Source: JAJEFO01 sp009843725
GTDB lineage: Bacteria; Pseudomonadota; Alphaproteobacteria; Rhodobacterales; Rhodobacteraceae
Direction: 5' to 3'
Length of the DNA: 64,000 bases
Assembly: GCA_965243215.1 (NCBI GenBank)
Contig: CBDEUJ010000005.1
Span: 806,001-870,000, forward strand
Shown here: in pieces, positions 38,096-46,544 of the stretch
Layout of the letters: every line of letters starts with the position of its first letter
Position numbering within the stretch: the stretch's first letter is position 1
The notes under the pieces: model-generated
Told to the model about the DNA's origin: nothing
Seen by the model: only the letters and a program-made list of their open reading frames with translations
Databases searched by the model: none
Position numbers and translations under genes: made by a program

Positions 38096-38855
38096 GCTTT
38101 CTCATCCTGCCTGCAAACATCAGCAAGCTATCGCTTGCCGCAATTCTTGACAAGCCTCTGTCGTCGACCGGCTTGCTCCCGCAATCAAACTTCAGGTCTG
38201 CCGGCACTGCCCACCGACCCAGCTACCGGAACACTTGTACATGGCGGTTCCGCGTTCGTGACGGGACAAGCTGGCTGCGTCCTGGCACCAACTTCGATGC
38301 CGACATGGAGGACAGCGGCGGCGACTTGGTCCTGCGGCCCAAGCCTCCCGTTGTCCGTGCCCCATGTGGAACGTCGAAAGACCTGAAGTTCGATCCGCGT
38401 TCGGCGGTCAGGCCGACAAACAACGTCCGTCCGGGCGACTGGCAAATCAGGTTCGGCAGTGCGAAGGTCGCCCACGCGCACTGGAAGGGAGAGACGGCCG
38501 TCGAGTTCAGTAGATCCGAAACGCGGTCCTTGAGGGCCTGGCAAGAAGCGAAATTCAAGCTGATCCACCACGCCCGGATTGCCACTTCCCCGCAGTGGGG
38601 CCATCTTGGAACCGCACCGACTGCTTTTTTGCTTGCAGGATGCGCCCGGCTTTCCGGCACCCGAAGGCCGACATATGCTACGGTACCGAGAAGTCGCACC
38701 CGGTGCGGGCGCACGCTCGCTCAAGAGACGCGGAGAAGTCGTTGCAATGACGCTTCCACAGTTCATTTTGGCGAAACGTGAACCGCGGCCACGCCAAGAT
38801 GCCGCTTCAACGGCCTTCAACGCCCATCGCGATCCGGTCTGCAGCGGTGGCGTTC
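38096..38855. other. Gene-free stretch upstream of the PPTase gene
   Basis: About 760 bp. Several 60-200-codon frames exist on both strands but overlap each other and show no known motif, so I regard them as chance frames in GC-rich DNA or decayed sequence. Confidence 0.45.
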
Positions 38856-39572
38856 ATGCATGAGTCCTTCCATTGGCTTCGGCTCCACGCATCGGTGGCC
38901 GCCACGGTCTTTCACGTTGACCTGTCAAGCCATGCATCCCGCGAAAGGGAGGCATTGGACTGGCTCGACGAAGCGGAGCGGTCGCGTCAGCGCCGGTTCG
39001 TGCATCCCCGACCGAGCCGCGAATTCACCCTGTGCCGAGCGGCGCTCCGATCATTGCTTTGCCGCGAACTCAACTGCAGCAATGGCGATCTGTCGTTCGG
39101 GATGTCGAAATTCGGCAAGCCCTTCGCCCGAGTGAACGGAGTTGCGGCACCGATCAGCTTCAATGTCAGCCATAGCGGCCGGCACGGGATGATCGCCTTG
39201 GCGCCCGAAGGCCGAATCGGGGTGGACGTCGAGGAACGCTCGACCAACCGCAACCTCGACGTCTGCATCCGGCTGCTCTTCGCCCCGGACGAACGGGCAG
39301 AATTCGAGACCGTGAGCGCACAGGACAAGGTCAAGCTGTTCTACCGCCTATGGACCCTGAAGGAGGCCCTGATCAAGGCGACAGGTGCCGGGCTGTCGAT
39401 CGATACAGCGAAATTCGAGATTCCGCTCGCGATGGTTCGCGGCGAAAAAAGAGGCATTTTCCAGTTCCCGGACACGCCGGCGGTGGCATGGGGCCTTGAA
39501 GACATCGGCAATGCAGAGTTCGCCGCGGCCCTTGCCCATGAGCGCGATGAACAACTGGGGGAGATTCGGTGA
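38856..39572 (+). CDS. Sfp-type 4'-phosphopantetheinyl transferase
   Basis: Predicted 238 aa from the ATG at 38856; the ribosome-binding site is weak and an in-frame start upstream cannot be excluded. The PPTase signatures are intact: FNVSHSGRHGMIALA, then GVDVEE (Mg-binding Asp and Glu) near residue 125, and LFYRLWTLKEALIKATGAGL near 165. Length fits the Sfp/Gsp class that activates type I PKS and NRPS carrier domains rather than the short AcpS type. It lies 4.2 kb from the PKS gene and most likely primes its internal ACP and the free ACP. Confidence 0.92.
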   Translation: MHESFHWLRLHASVAATVFHVDLSSHASREREALDWLDEAERSRQRRFVHPRPSREFTLCRAALRSLLCRELNCSNGDLSFGMSKFGKPFARVNGVAAPISFNVSHSGRHGMIALAPEGRIGVDVEERSTNRNLDVCIRLLFAPDERAEFETVSAQDKVKLFYRLWTLKEALIKATGAGLSIDTAKFEIPLAMVRGEKRGIFQFPDTPAVAWGLEDIGNAEFAAALAHERDEQLGEIR

Positions 39573-40078
39573 CTCAGACCGCTGTCCCGCGAAGATCTCG
39601 AGAGGGGACGGCGATTTCCGGAGCCGTTCGACATCCTGCCGTCGTGCCCCGGGTGAATGCAGGAGACCGAGCGCGCGCGCACAGCGAGAATGTCAGCTTT
39701 CCCTGTGGGCGGGATCCGCGAGTTTCATCACGCAATGTGGCGGACCGGCCAGGTCTTCGCTTGCCTGCGGATCACTTCAACGACGAAAGGGCACTCCAAA
39801 TGCGTTCTCCCGAGACTTCTCGAATTCGAGTGGCATCGGCCCGAAGTCCTTCGTTCGGGCCGTCACGCGGTCGATCCCGATCTTGCGCCGATCAAGGGGG
39901 ACCTCACGGTTCCGCAAAGACAGACGCAATTGGAGCCCAAGCACGGCGATGCTGGTTCGACCAAGGCACAACCATTGTAGATGTCGAAGCGCGAGACACC
40001 GGTCCGCGGGCTCGCTCGATCGTCGCCGGGCAACGCTTGCACGGGTCGCAAACAGGGGGACCCAAAGCTGGAGTTCCT
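39573..40078. other. Gene-free stretch after the PPTase gene
   Basis: About 500 bp with open frames on both strands that show no recognisable domain. One long rightward frame runs through it into the RidA-like gene, but only its last 126 codons look like a real protein. Confidence 0.45.
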
Positions 40079-40459
40079 TTGAGCCATCCGTTGTCAAGTC
40101 CTGATCTTTCTCCGCTCCGAGGCCGTGCCGCATCTTTCGATCACGGCTTGCCGGTCACCTCTGCAATCCTGACCCGCGATCCCGAAACAGGGGAAAGCCC
40201 ACCCTCCAAAGTGCGTCAGGTGGCGCATTGCTGCGCGCGCTTCAACGAAGCCCGCGATGCCGCAAAGTCCGATCCCAGGGATGTCGTGCGGGTAGAGATG
40301 AAAGCTCCGGATTTCGGTGACAGGTCGCTGATCAACCCGCGCTGGCCGGAGACGTGGCAAGATCCGCAACATCGTCCGGCCCGCCGCGCATTCCGGTCCG
40401 AACTGCCGCCAGGCCGCATCATCCAGATGGTCGCAACCACGATCTTTCCGGAGGACTAG
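40079..40459 (+). CDS. RidA/YjgF-family-like protein, TTG start
   Basis: Predicted 126 aa from a TTG at 40079 with GGAG 5 nt upstream. The sequence (SHPLSSPDLSPLRGRAASFD, later DPRDVVRVEMKAPDFGDRSL and GRIIQMVATTIFPED) follows the RidA layout: an N-terminal strand region, a central 'DP.DVV.V' helix-strand and a final V-A strand. RidA proteins hydrolyse reactive enamines or imines made by PLP and flavin enzymes. The dehydrogenase gene follows 3 bp later, so the pair is probably an operon. Family assignment is moderate: it rests on pattern only. Confidence 0.55.
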   Translation: MSHPLSSPDLSPLRGRAASFDHGLPVTSAILTRDPETGESPPSKVRQVAHCCARFNEARDAAKSDPRDVVRVEMKAPDFGDRSLINPRWPETWQDPQHRPARRAFRSELPPGRIIQMVATTIFPED

Positions 40460-40462
40460 AAT

Positions 40463-41320
40463 TTGGCTGCCATCGGCATTCTTGGCATGGGAACGATGGG
40501 TGCATCCGTGGGAACTGCACTAAAGGCCTCTGGTCACCGTGTCCTGACCGATCTGGGCGGACGTTCCGACGTGTCCGTCCAGCGCGCGTTCGAGCGCGGG
40601 ATCGAGGTCACAGACAGCCTGAACCAGCTCATGACCGAAGTCGACATCCTTTTTTCCATCGTGCCGCCCGATCAGGCGGTTCCTCTCGCGGAGACACTGG
40701 CTGACGATTGCGCGGGAATTTCCGAAAAGCCGGTGTTTGTTGACGCCAACGCGGTTGCGCCCCGAACAGTGCAGCGCATTGCGCTTCTTTGCGAGAATGC
40801 AGGTCTGCCGTTCCTGGATGGAGGAATTGTGGGCGGCCCGCCGACTGCTGACGTGCGCCCCAGGCTATATCTTTCCGGAGGCCAGGCGGACGCGGTCGCC
40901 TCTCTCGACGGGCAAGCCTTCGATCATGTCGTTCTGCATGGTCAGGCCGGACACGCCTCGATGTTCAAGATGCTCTATGCCGGGCTAACCAAGGGTCTGA
41001 ACGCACTCCTGGTCAATCAGCTTATGGCAGCGGAGCGTGCAGGCCTGTTCGAGGCCTATGTCGAGGAACTGGCATTCTCGCAGCAGTCACTTCTGGCAAG
41101 GGCTGAGAGCGTGATCCCCCGCATGCCAGCCGATGCCGAACGCTGGACGCCAGAGATGCGCGAAATCGCGTCTGCGCTGGGGGAGCTAGACCTGCCAACG
41201 GGGTTTCACACGGCGGCCGAGCACGTCATGCAGCGGCTTGCGTCCTCACCTTTTGCGACGGAAACGCGCGAGACCGTCGATTCGGGCAGAACGGTTCGCG
41301 ACACGCTGCGCGTGCCTTGA
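40463..41320 (+). CDS. NAD(P)-dependent oxidoreductase, 6PGDH-like with DUF1932-type C-terminus
   Basis: Predicted 285 aa from a TTG at 40463 with GAGG upstream. The N-terminal Rossmann fold shows IGILGMGTMGASVGTALKAS and the later VFVDANAVAPRTVQRI, as in beta-hydroxyacid dehydrogenases. The C-terminal helical domain begins HASMFKMLYAGLTKGLNALL, containing the conserved Lys position. Close to 3-hydroxyisobutyrate or phosphogluconate dehydrogenase-like enzymes of unknown substrate. It is probably co-transcribed with the RidA-like gene. Confidence 0.85.
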   Translation: MAAIGILGMGTMGASVGTALKASGHRVLTDLGGRSDVSVQRAFERGIEVTDSLNQLMTEVDILFSIVPPDQAVPLAETLADDCAGISEKPVFVDANAVAPRTVQRIALLCENAGLPFLDGGIVGGPPTADVRPRLYLSGGQADAVASLDGQAFDHVVLHGQAGHASMFKMLYAGLTKGLNALLVNQLMAAERAGLFEAYVEELAFSQQSLLARAESVIPRMPADAERWTPEMREIASALGELDLPTGFHTAAEHVMQRLASSPFATETRETVDSGRTVRDTLRVP

Positions 41321-41449
41321 CGCCGACACGTGAACGCTGAGGATTGCAATTGGATCTCCTTCGGCATCGGGCTCCGCAGGCTGTTCAGAGGCGGGGCGAG
41401 TTGACCGGGCCGCGGCATTGTCGAATGCCTTGCCGACCCGACGTGACAG

Positions 41450-41659
41450 TCAAGATTGAGATGCTGGCAGGCACGCGGCAAGGTTTCCCCCCACGGAGTT
41501 CACGTCAAGTCCGTAGGCATCGGGCTGCTCGCCGGAAACAAGGGCTGCGAAGATTGCTTCAGCCTCCGGTGCCAAGTCGTCCCTGTCATCAAGCAACACT
41601 TGCAATCTCGTTGCCGGTCCGAACGGGGCCTTTGACAAGTCGCTTGACACCTTGATCAA
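41450..41659 (-). CDS. Possible short protein or 3' remnant downstream of the cupin gene
   Basis: A 69-codon frame from a TTG at 41659, extending upstream without a start to about 41700, reads as plausible protein (RLQVLLDDRDDLAPEAEAIF, GEQPDAYGLDVNSVGGNLAA). It lies just after the cupin gene on the same strand, and the coding pattern extends above the putative start. It may be the tail of a longer gene displaced by a frameshift. No family recognised. Confidence 0.3.
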   Translation of the reverse strand: MIKVSSDLSKAPFGPATRLQVLLDDRDDLAPEAEAIFAALVSGEQPDAYGLDVNSVGGNLAACLPASQS

Positions 41660-41697
41660 CCGGCCGCCCGGACCATTCCGCAGATAGGCAAGCTCAA

Positions 41698-42363
41698 TCA
41701 GATGCTCTCGGGCGCCGTGATGACCTGATCAACCAGCAGCCGGTGCTGGCCACGCTTCTTGTTCGGCTGTCCGGCCCTGTTCCTGATCGTGTCAGTTTGG
41801 CCGGCATTGTCGGTCGGCATGACCATGGCGCGCAAGAAGCGCGCGTGCATGGACTTTGAGCCCCAGGCAATCACAGGCTGTTCGCCGCATTCCCACCAAG
41901 GCTCGCCAGGATTCATCGCGCGGTAGCTTTCGACATCCTGACTGATGTTGAAGGTGCCCTCGACCAAGCACCGGATGCCCGGACCCGGGTGCTTGTGCGG
42001 GTCGGTCACCCGACCGGGCGGTGCGGTGATCTGGTCAAGGCGGAACAGCCATTCCGTGCCGGGGTCCATGTCCAGCATTCCGATGACACGGCTCATTCGA
42101 TGAAGTGTCAGGACGCCGTCCCCGAGAACCAAGGCCTGCTCTGCATCGGGCAGGTCAACCTCCCAACGCCAAAGCTGGGACCAGTCGCGCTTTCCCGTGA
42201 TTTCGGCGTCCTCGCCGACGAAGACCGCGTTTCCGGCACTCAAGGCCTCGCCGTTGATCGTCACCGCTCCGAACCGGCAGTAGACAATCCGTCGCGCCGC
42301 CTTGAGCGCGCCCCGTCCTTTGTCAAGAACCTGGTCTTGGTAGAAATGGATGCTGCTAGGCAT
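41698..42363 (-). CDS. Cupin-like protein
   Basis: Predicted 221 aa from the ATG at 42363. The sequence fits a small beta-barrel: RIVYCRFGAVTINGEALSAG early, then VTDPHKHPGPGIRCLVEGTF near residue 138, a His-x-His-like metal-binding element followed by a hydrophobic strand. It starts 14 bp after the stop of the broken arylsulfotransferase-like gene and is presumably co-transcribed with it. Substrate unknown; cupins of this sort bind or modify small carboxylates. Confidence 0.65.
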   Translation of the reverse strand: MPSSIHFYQDQVLDKGRGALKAARRIVYCRFGAVTINGEALSAGNAVFVGEDAEITGKRDWSQLWRWEVDLPDAEQALVLGDGVLTLHRMSRVIGMLDMDPGTEWLFRLDQITAPPGRVTDPHKHPGPGIRCLVEGTFNISQDVESYRAMNPGEPWWECGEQPVIAWGSKSMHARFLRAMVMPTDNAGQTDTIRNRAGQPNKKRGQHRLLVDQVITAPESI

Positions 42364-42377
42364 GGTAGATCCCCGCT

Positions 42378-43420
42378 TCAAAGCAGGTTTTCGATTTCAG
42401 GGCAGTCGGGCGCATAGTGGCGCGCGCGGTAGATCCAGTTGATGCTGGCGAATCCTGGATGGGATTGCCAGTTCGGGTTGACATAGTGCCAGACAACGTC
42501 GTGGTCCGGCGTGACCTCGAAGATGGCTCCCTTCGCGCCTTCGCAGATCAATGTGTTGCCCGAAGGCAACCGCTGCACGCCCGAGATGTGTGTGGAAAAG
42601 AAGTTCATCGGGTTCTTCCTTTCCGTGAAACGCCAGACGACCTTCTTGCTTTCCTTGTCGATTTCCCAGACCTGGCTGTGGGCCAGATCCGGTGAATAGG
42701 TTCCATTCGCGAAAACCAGAATGGTGCCGCTTTCCGTCATCTGGGCGTCATGCTGCCCGCCGAGAGCATCGTCCTGGAATTCCCAGACGATGTCTCCGGT
42801 CTCGCGCGAGACGATGGCCAAGAGGTTCAGGACCTTGAAACTCAGGAGATAGTCTCCGTTTTTCAGCGGATGGATCGAATTTGCGTGGCCATAGTTCCGT
42901 CGGACGGCATTTCGGTGGAACGCCAAGCCGCGTGATCGGCCAGGCGCCACTCCCAGACGACCGCGCCGCTCTCGTCAATCTCGCGAATGACTTCACCGTA
43001 GATCGCGCCATCGGCCTCGCTGCCGGGCACGCCGCCTCCTATTGCAGCGGCCTGCACTTCATCCATCTCCTCCCAGGCCAGGTAGACGGTCCGCCCATCC
43101 TCCAATCGACGTGCGTCATGATGCTGCATGATGTCTTCATGTTCCCAGACGACACTGCACTCACGCGAATACTCCCGCATCAGTCCGGCACCGAAAGGGA
43201 TGGGTGCAGGCGTTGATCCGGCCTCGTTCATGAACAGGTTGCCGCTCGGCAGCAGGTAGCACCAGTTGGTGCTCTTGCCGCGGACATCCCAGCGATGGCG
43301 GATCTCGCCCTCGTAGTCGACCAGCAATGCCTGGCTCGATTGCGCGGGCGCGAAGAGCACGTAACCGCGGGTAGATCTTCCGGGATCGTGAACCGTGACT
43401 CCTGAATAATCGATCTACAT
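42378..43420 (-). pseudogene. Arylsulfotransferase (ASST)-like beta-propeller protein, nonsense at codon 2 and frameshift
   Basis: From the ATG at 43420 the second codon is TAG (43415-43417); read through, the frame continues IDYSGVTVHDPGRSTRGYVL and LLVDYEGEIRHRWDVRGKST to AWRSTEMPSDGT near 42900. Homology then moves one frame over to NYGHANSIHPLKNGDYLLSF, GGQHDAQMTESGTILVFANG and SGVQRLPSGNTLICEGAKGA, ending at 42378. The W-E and H-D/H-A-N-S-I-H-P elements are typical of arylsulfotransferase-family propellers. Two independent lesions indicate decay, though a GTG at 43360 could restart the first part. Confidence 0.8.
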
Positions 43421-44096
43421 CTGCACTCAGTCCTTTTCGTCAGGCAGCAAAGCGGGCGCATGCACCTTCATCCAACTGCCGTGCCGGGTGGCGATCAAGA
43501 CGTTCGGCCAATTTGGCGCAGACCGCAGCATGTTTCGGCACATCCCGGAGATGGCGGAACTCTCCTGCGTCCGTTCTGAGCTGGCAAGGTTCTTCCCGTC
43601 TTCACCGGCGCGGCGCGTCATTCGCCAGCGCTTATCGGTCAAGGTTCGAACCGCACGGGCTCGGCGAAGCTGGAATTCCGTGCGCCATCGCGGAACTCGA
43701 AGTGAAGCTGGTCATGGCGGCCTGTGCGCGTGCTGAAGGATGGCGCAAACCAGTGCCGCGGCATTCCGAATTGGGGAGTCATGCCGGTGCGACTGCCGGT
43801 TGCCCAGCGATGCCGATCACCAGGCAAAAGTGACTGAGGCGCGACCCTGACAATCCGATCGGTCCGGTCAAGTCCGCTGCGTCCGTGGCGCCAGGCAACA
43901 GGATCAGGCCCTCGAGCGGCAGGTTGAAGTTGACCAGGCCGTCTCCGTGACCGGAGTTGGAACAGATGGCCGTCCTGGCACCACGACAGGATTTGCGACG
44001 GCCGCCACCCTGTTGGACATGTCACCTCCTGTTGTTCGGGGCGCGTTGCCGCCATCGCCCAAGCGGGCGTCAGATTCATGTTCCGGTCAAGAAAAA
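43421..44096. other. Probable decayed region between divergent units
   Basis: About 680 bp. Leftward frames contain scraps of ordinary-looking protein (GDGLVNFNLPLEGLI, HFEFRDGARNS in different frames) but none is continuous, suggesting a degraded gene upstream of the arylsulfotransferase relic. No family assigned. Confidence 0.4.
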
Positions 44097-44112
44097 TGTA
44101 GCATATGCTACA
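44097..44112. promoter_or_regulatory. 16-bp perfect palindrome upstream of marR
   Basis: TGTAGCATATGCTACA is a perfect palindrome about 97 bp upstream of the MarR start codon. Size and symmetry suit a MarR-dimer operator. Confidence 0.6.
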
Positions 44113-44117
44113 ATTTT

Positions 44118-44135
44118 TTGTGGCGACTGCCACAA
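44118..44135. promoter_or_regulatory. Second inverted repeat upstream of marR
   Basis: TTGTGGC-GACT-GCCACAA has perfect 7-bp arms and shares the TGT-GC / GC-ACA half-site pattern with the palindrome 5 bp upstream. The two together suggest tandem operators for the adjacent MarR protein. Confidence 0.55.
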
Positions 44136-44208
44136 TTTTCCTTGCCAAGTCGATTCGATCCGACATACCCTTGGCGAAAGCCCGGTCTTCGAAATTGCAT
44201 TCGAATTC

Positions 44209-44688
44209 ATGGAAGAGCCAAGAAGTGACATAGACTTCGGCGCGTTCATCAACATCAATATGGACCGCGCCGTTCGGCGATTGCGCGCAGTGTTTCGGGC
44301 CGAAGCCCTCCATGAGGAGGGACTGAGCGTTCAGGAATGGCGCGCTCTTCTGAATCTTGCGCGATTTGGCGATTGCCATCTTCGAGAGCTTGCGAGACTG
44401 GCAAGCCTCGATGCCACTCACACAGGCCGTGCCGCATTGGAACTCGAAAGAAAGGGCCTCATACGCCGCTCTGACGATGAGCACGATGGCCGGCGCAAGC
44501 GCCTTCACGTCACGAATGCCGGCCACGAGGTCGTCGATCGGGTTTGGGCGAAGGCGCTCAAGCTTGACGCCCGCATTCAGTCTCGGCTTGGAAAGACGCG
44601 ATACAACGCCGTCAAGGAGGCGCTGGCCATCCTTCTGGAGATGCTTGCCGAAGAGGGGGCAATGCAGGAAGTTCATGCCTCCGAATAG
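44209..44688 (+). CDS. MarR-family transcriptional regulator
   Basis: Predicted 159 aa from the ATG at 44209; longer readings add an atypical Cys-rich leader that would cross the operators. The winged helix is clear: LSVQEWRALLNLARFGDCHL, RELARLASLDATHTGRAALE as recognition helix, and the wing LIRRSDDEHDGRRKRLHVTN. A dimerisation helix follows. The ThDP enzyme gene starts 24 bp downstream, so the regulator likely controls that gene, its own synthesis, and possibly the divergent arylsulfotransferase/cupin unit. Confidence 0.92.
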   Translation: MEEPRSDIDFGAFININMDRAVRRLRAVFRAEALHEEGLSVQEWRALLNLARFGDCHLRELARLASLDATHTGRAALELERKGLIRRSDDEHDGRRKRLHVTNAGHEVVDRVWAKALKLDARIQSRLGKTRYNAVKEALAILLEMLAEEGAMQEVHASE

Positions 44689-44712
44689 GGATTGCATTCT
44701 TGGGGGGGCGGC

Positions 44713-46341
44713 GTGACTCGTTCAGTCGCCGAATTGACCGTCGATTCGCTGATTTCGAACGGCCCCGACACGCTGTATTGCCTGCCGGGGGTTCAACTCG
44801 ATCCGTTCCTGGATGCCTGCTATGGCAAAAGGGACAAGCTGCGGATCATTCACACCCGCCACGAACAAGGCGCGGCGTACATGGCCATGGGGGCGCAAGT
44901 CGCGACTGGCCATCCCCAGGCGTACTGTGTTGTGCCTGGCGCAGGATTCCTGAACTCGACCGGCGCGCTTTCGACCGCGTATGCGATCCATTCGCGGGTT
45001 CTTGCCTTGATCGGCCAGATTCCGATTGGCGCGATCGGCAAGGGATTCGGCGTGCTGCATGAAATCCCGGACGAGCTGGGCATTTTGGCGGGGCTGACAA
45101 AGAAGGCCTCGACGCTTGGTCGCGCGGAGGACACAGCTGACACACTCACAAGCACATGGCGCGCCTTGAAATCGGGGCCGCCCCGACCGGTCGGCCTGGG
45201 AATCCCGGTGAACTTCTGGAAGTCGGACACAGGCTTTGCCGGCGAATTGAACGTGAGCGCCGAGCCCGGCCCATCTGTCGACCAGGACGCAGTGGCCGAA
45301 GCCGCAAGGCTGATGCAATCGGCCAGGTCACCCTTGATCGTGGTTGGCAGCGGCGCGCTGGATGTCAGCCAAGACGTGCGACGACTGTCCGGGGCGCTTT
45401 CCGCACCAGTCGTCGCCTTTCGAAACGGGCAGGGCGTAATGTCCGCGGACGCACCGCTGCACGTCACCATGCCCGTCGCGCATGCACTTTGGCCCAAGGT
45501 CGATCTGGTGATCGGGCTTGGGTCGCGCCTGCAATCGCAGATCATGGCCTGGGGTGCGGATGATGACCTGAAGGTCATTCATGTCACGATTGACCCCGAA
45601 GAGATCGGTCGGATCAGGAATCCAACGGTCGGTCTCTGCGCCGATCTGGACGATGCATTGCCTGCCCTGCTGTCCGAGCTGGAAGGCAAGGAAGACAAGC
45701 GCGACAACTGGGTCGAAACCGTTCTTGCCGAAAAGGCCCGAGTGAACTCAAGGATATCCACGAAGCTCGCCGCCCAGCTTGCGTGGCTAAAGGCCATTAG
45801 AGCCGAGCTGCCGCGCGACGGAATTCTTGTCGATGAGATCACGCAGATGGGATACGTCTCACGGTTCGGGTTCCCGAGCTACCTGCCAAGGACGGTTGTC
45901 ACTCCCGGGTATCAGGCGACGCTTGGGTACGGATATGCCACCGCGCTCGGCGTGGCCAATGCGCGGCGGGACGTGCAGGTCGTGAACTTCTGCGGCGATG
46001 GCGGGATCATGTTCACTCTGAACGAAATGGCGACAGCCGTCCTTCACGAGATCCCGGTGACGACCGTCGTTTTCTCTGACGGGCACTACGGCAACGTGAG
46101 AGGCCTCCAAAGAGATCACTACCAGGGTCGCTTCATCGCCAACGACCTCGCCAATCCCGACTTCGTAAAATACGCCGAGGCGTTCGGCGCCCAAGGACTC
46201 CGCGCAAAGACCCCGGACGAGCTGCGTGCACGCCTTCGAGAGGGAATGGCGCATGCAGGACCGACCCTGATAGAAGTGCCGGTGGGCGAATTCAGCAGCC
46301 CGTGGGAATTCGTGCTCATGCCAAGGAACAGAGGACCCTGA
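44713..46341 (+). CDS. ThDP-dependent enzyme, acetolactate-synthase-like
   Basis: Predicted 542 aa from a GTG at 44713 preceded by a G-rich site. The Pyr domain carries the activating Glu (HTRHEQGAAYMAMG) near residue 56. The central domain (SPLIVVGSGALD) is followed by the PP domain, GDGGIMFTLNEMATAV near 430. The second half of the ThDP motif, usually N-N, reads FSDGHYGN here, a departure that may shift cofactor or substrate handling. Candidate roles are decarboxylation or carboligation of 2-oxoacids; not the biosynthetic IlvB, which would sit with ilvN. Behind a MarR gene, so probably inducible. Confidence 0.85.
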   Translation: MTRSVAELTVDSLISNGPDTLYCLPGVQLDPFLDACYGKRDKLRIIHTRHEQGAAYMAMGAQVATGHPQAYCVVPGAGFLNSTGALSTAYAIHSRVLALIGQIPIGAIGKGFGVLHEIPDELGILAGLTKKASTLGRAEDTADTLTSTWRALKSGPPRPVGLGIPVNFWKSDTGFAGELNVSAEPGPSVDQDAVAEAARLMQSARSPLIVVGSGALDVSQDVRRLSGALSAPVVAFRNGQGVMSADAPLHVTMPVAHALWPKVDLVIGLGSRLQSQIMAWGADDDLKVIHVTIDPEEIGRIRNPTVGLCADLDDALPALLSELEGKEDKRDNWVETVLAEKARVNSRISTKLAAQLAWLKAIRAELPRDGILVDEITQMGYVSRFGFPSYLPRTVVTPGYQATLGYGYATALGVANARRDVQVVNFCGDGGIMFTLNEMATAVLHEIPVTTVVFSDGHYGNVRGLQRDHYQGRFIANDLANPDFVKYAEAFGAQGLRAKTPDELRARLREGMAHAGPTLIEVPVGEFSSPWEFVLMPRNRGP

Positions 46342-46544
46342 CATGTCGGATCATGCCGCCATCGGCCCCCTGCGTGACGGGACCTTGTCCTCGCACAAGC
46401 ACGCAGCACCGAACCGTTTTCGGTCGTCGCATGCATCGTCTGGCCACCCGCATTGCTGGCGTGCCGACGATTCATTCCGCTGCTGATTTCGAGACGAGGC
46501 ACGCTTTCCCTTGATTCCTCTCAATCAGCGCAGCAGAGGAAGAC

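Noticed and set aside
39569..40459. 296-codon frame after the PPTase gene as one protein
   Set aside because: Only the last 126 codons resemble a protein family (RidA-like) and a good ribosome-binding site precedes the TTG at 40079.
43639..44697. 352-codon leftward frame over marR
   Set aside because: Its second half is antisense to the well-supported MarR gene, and its first half has no continuous homology.
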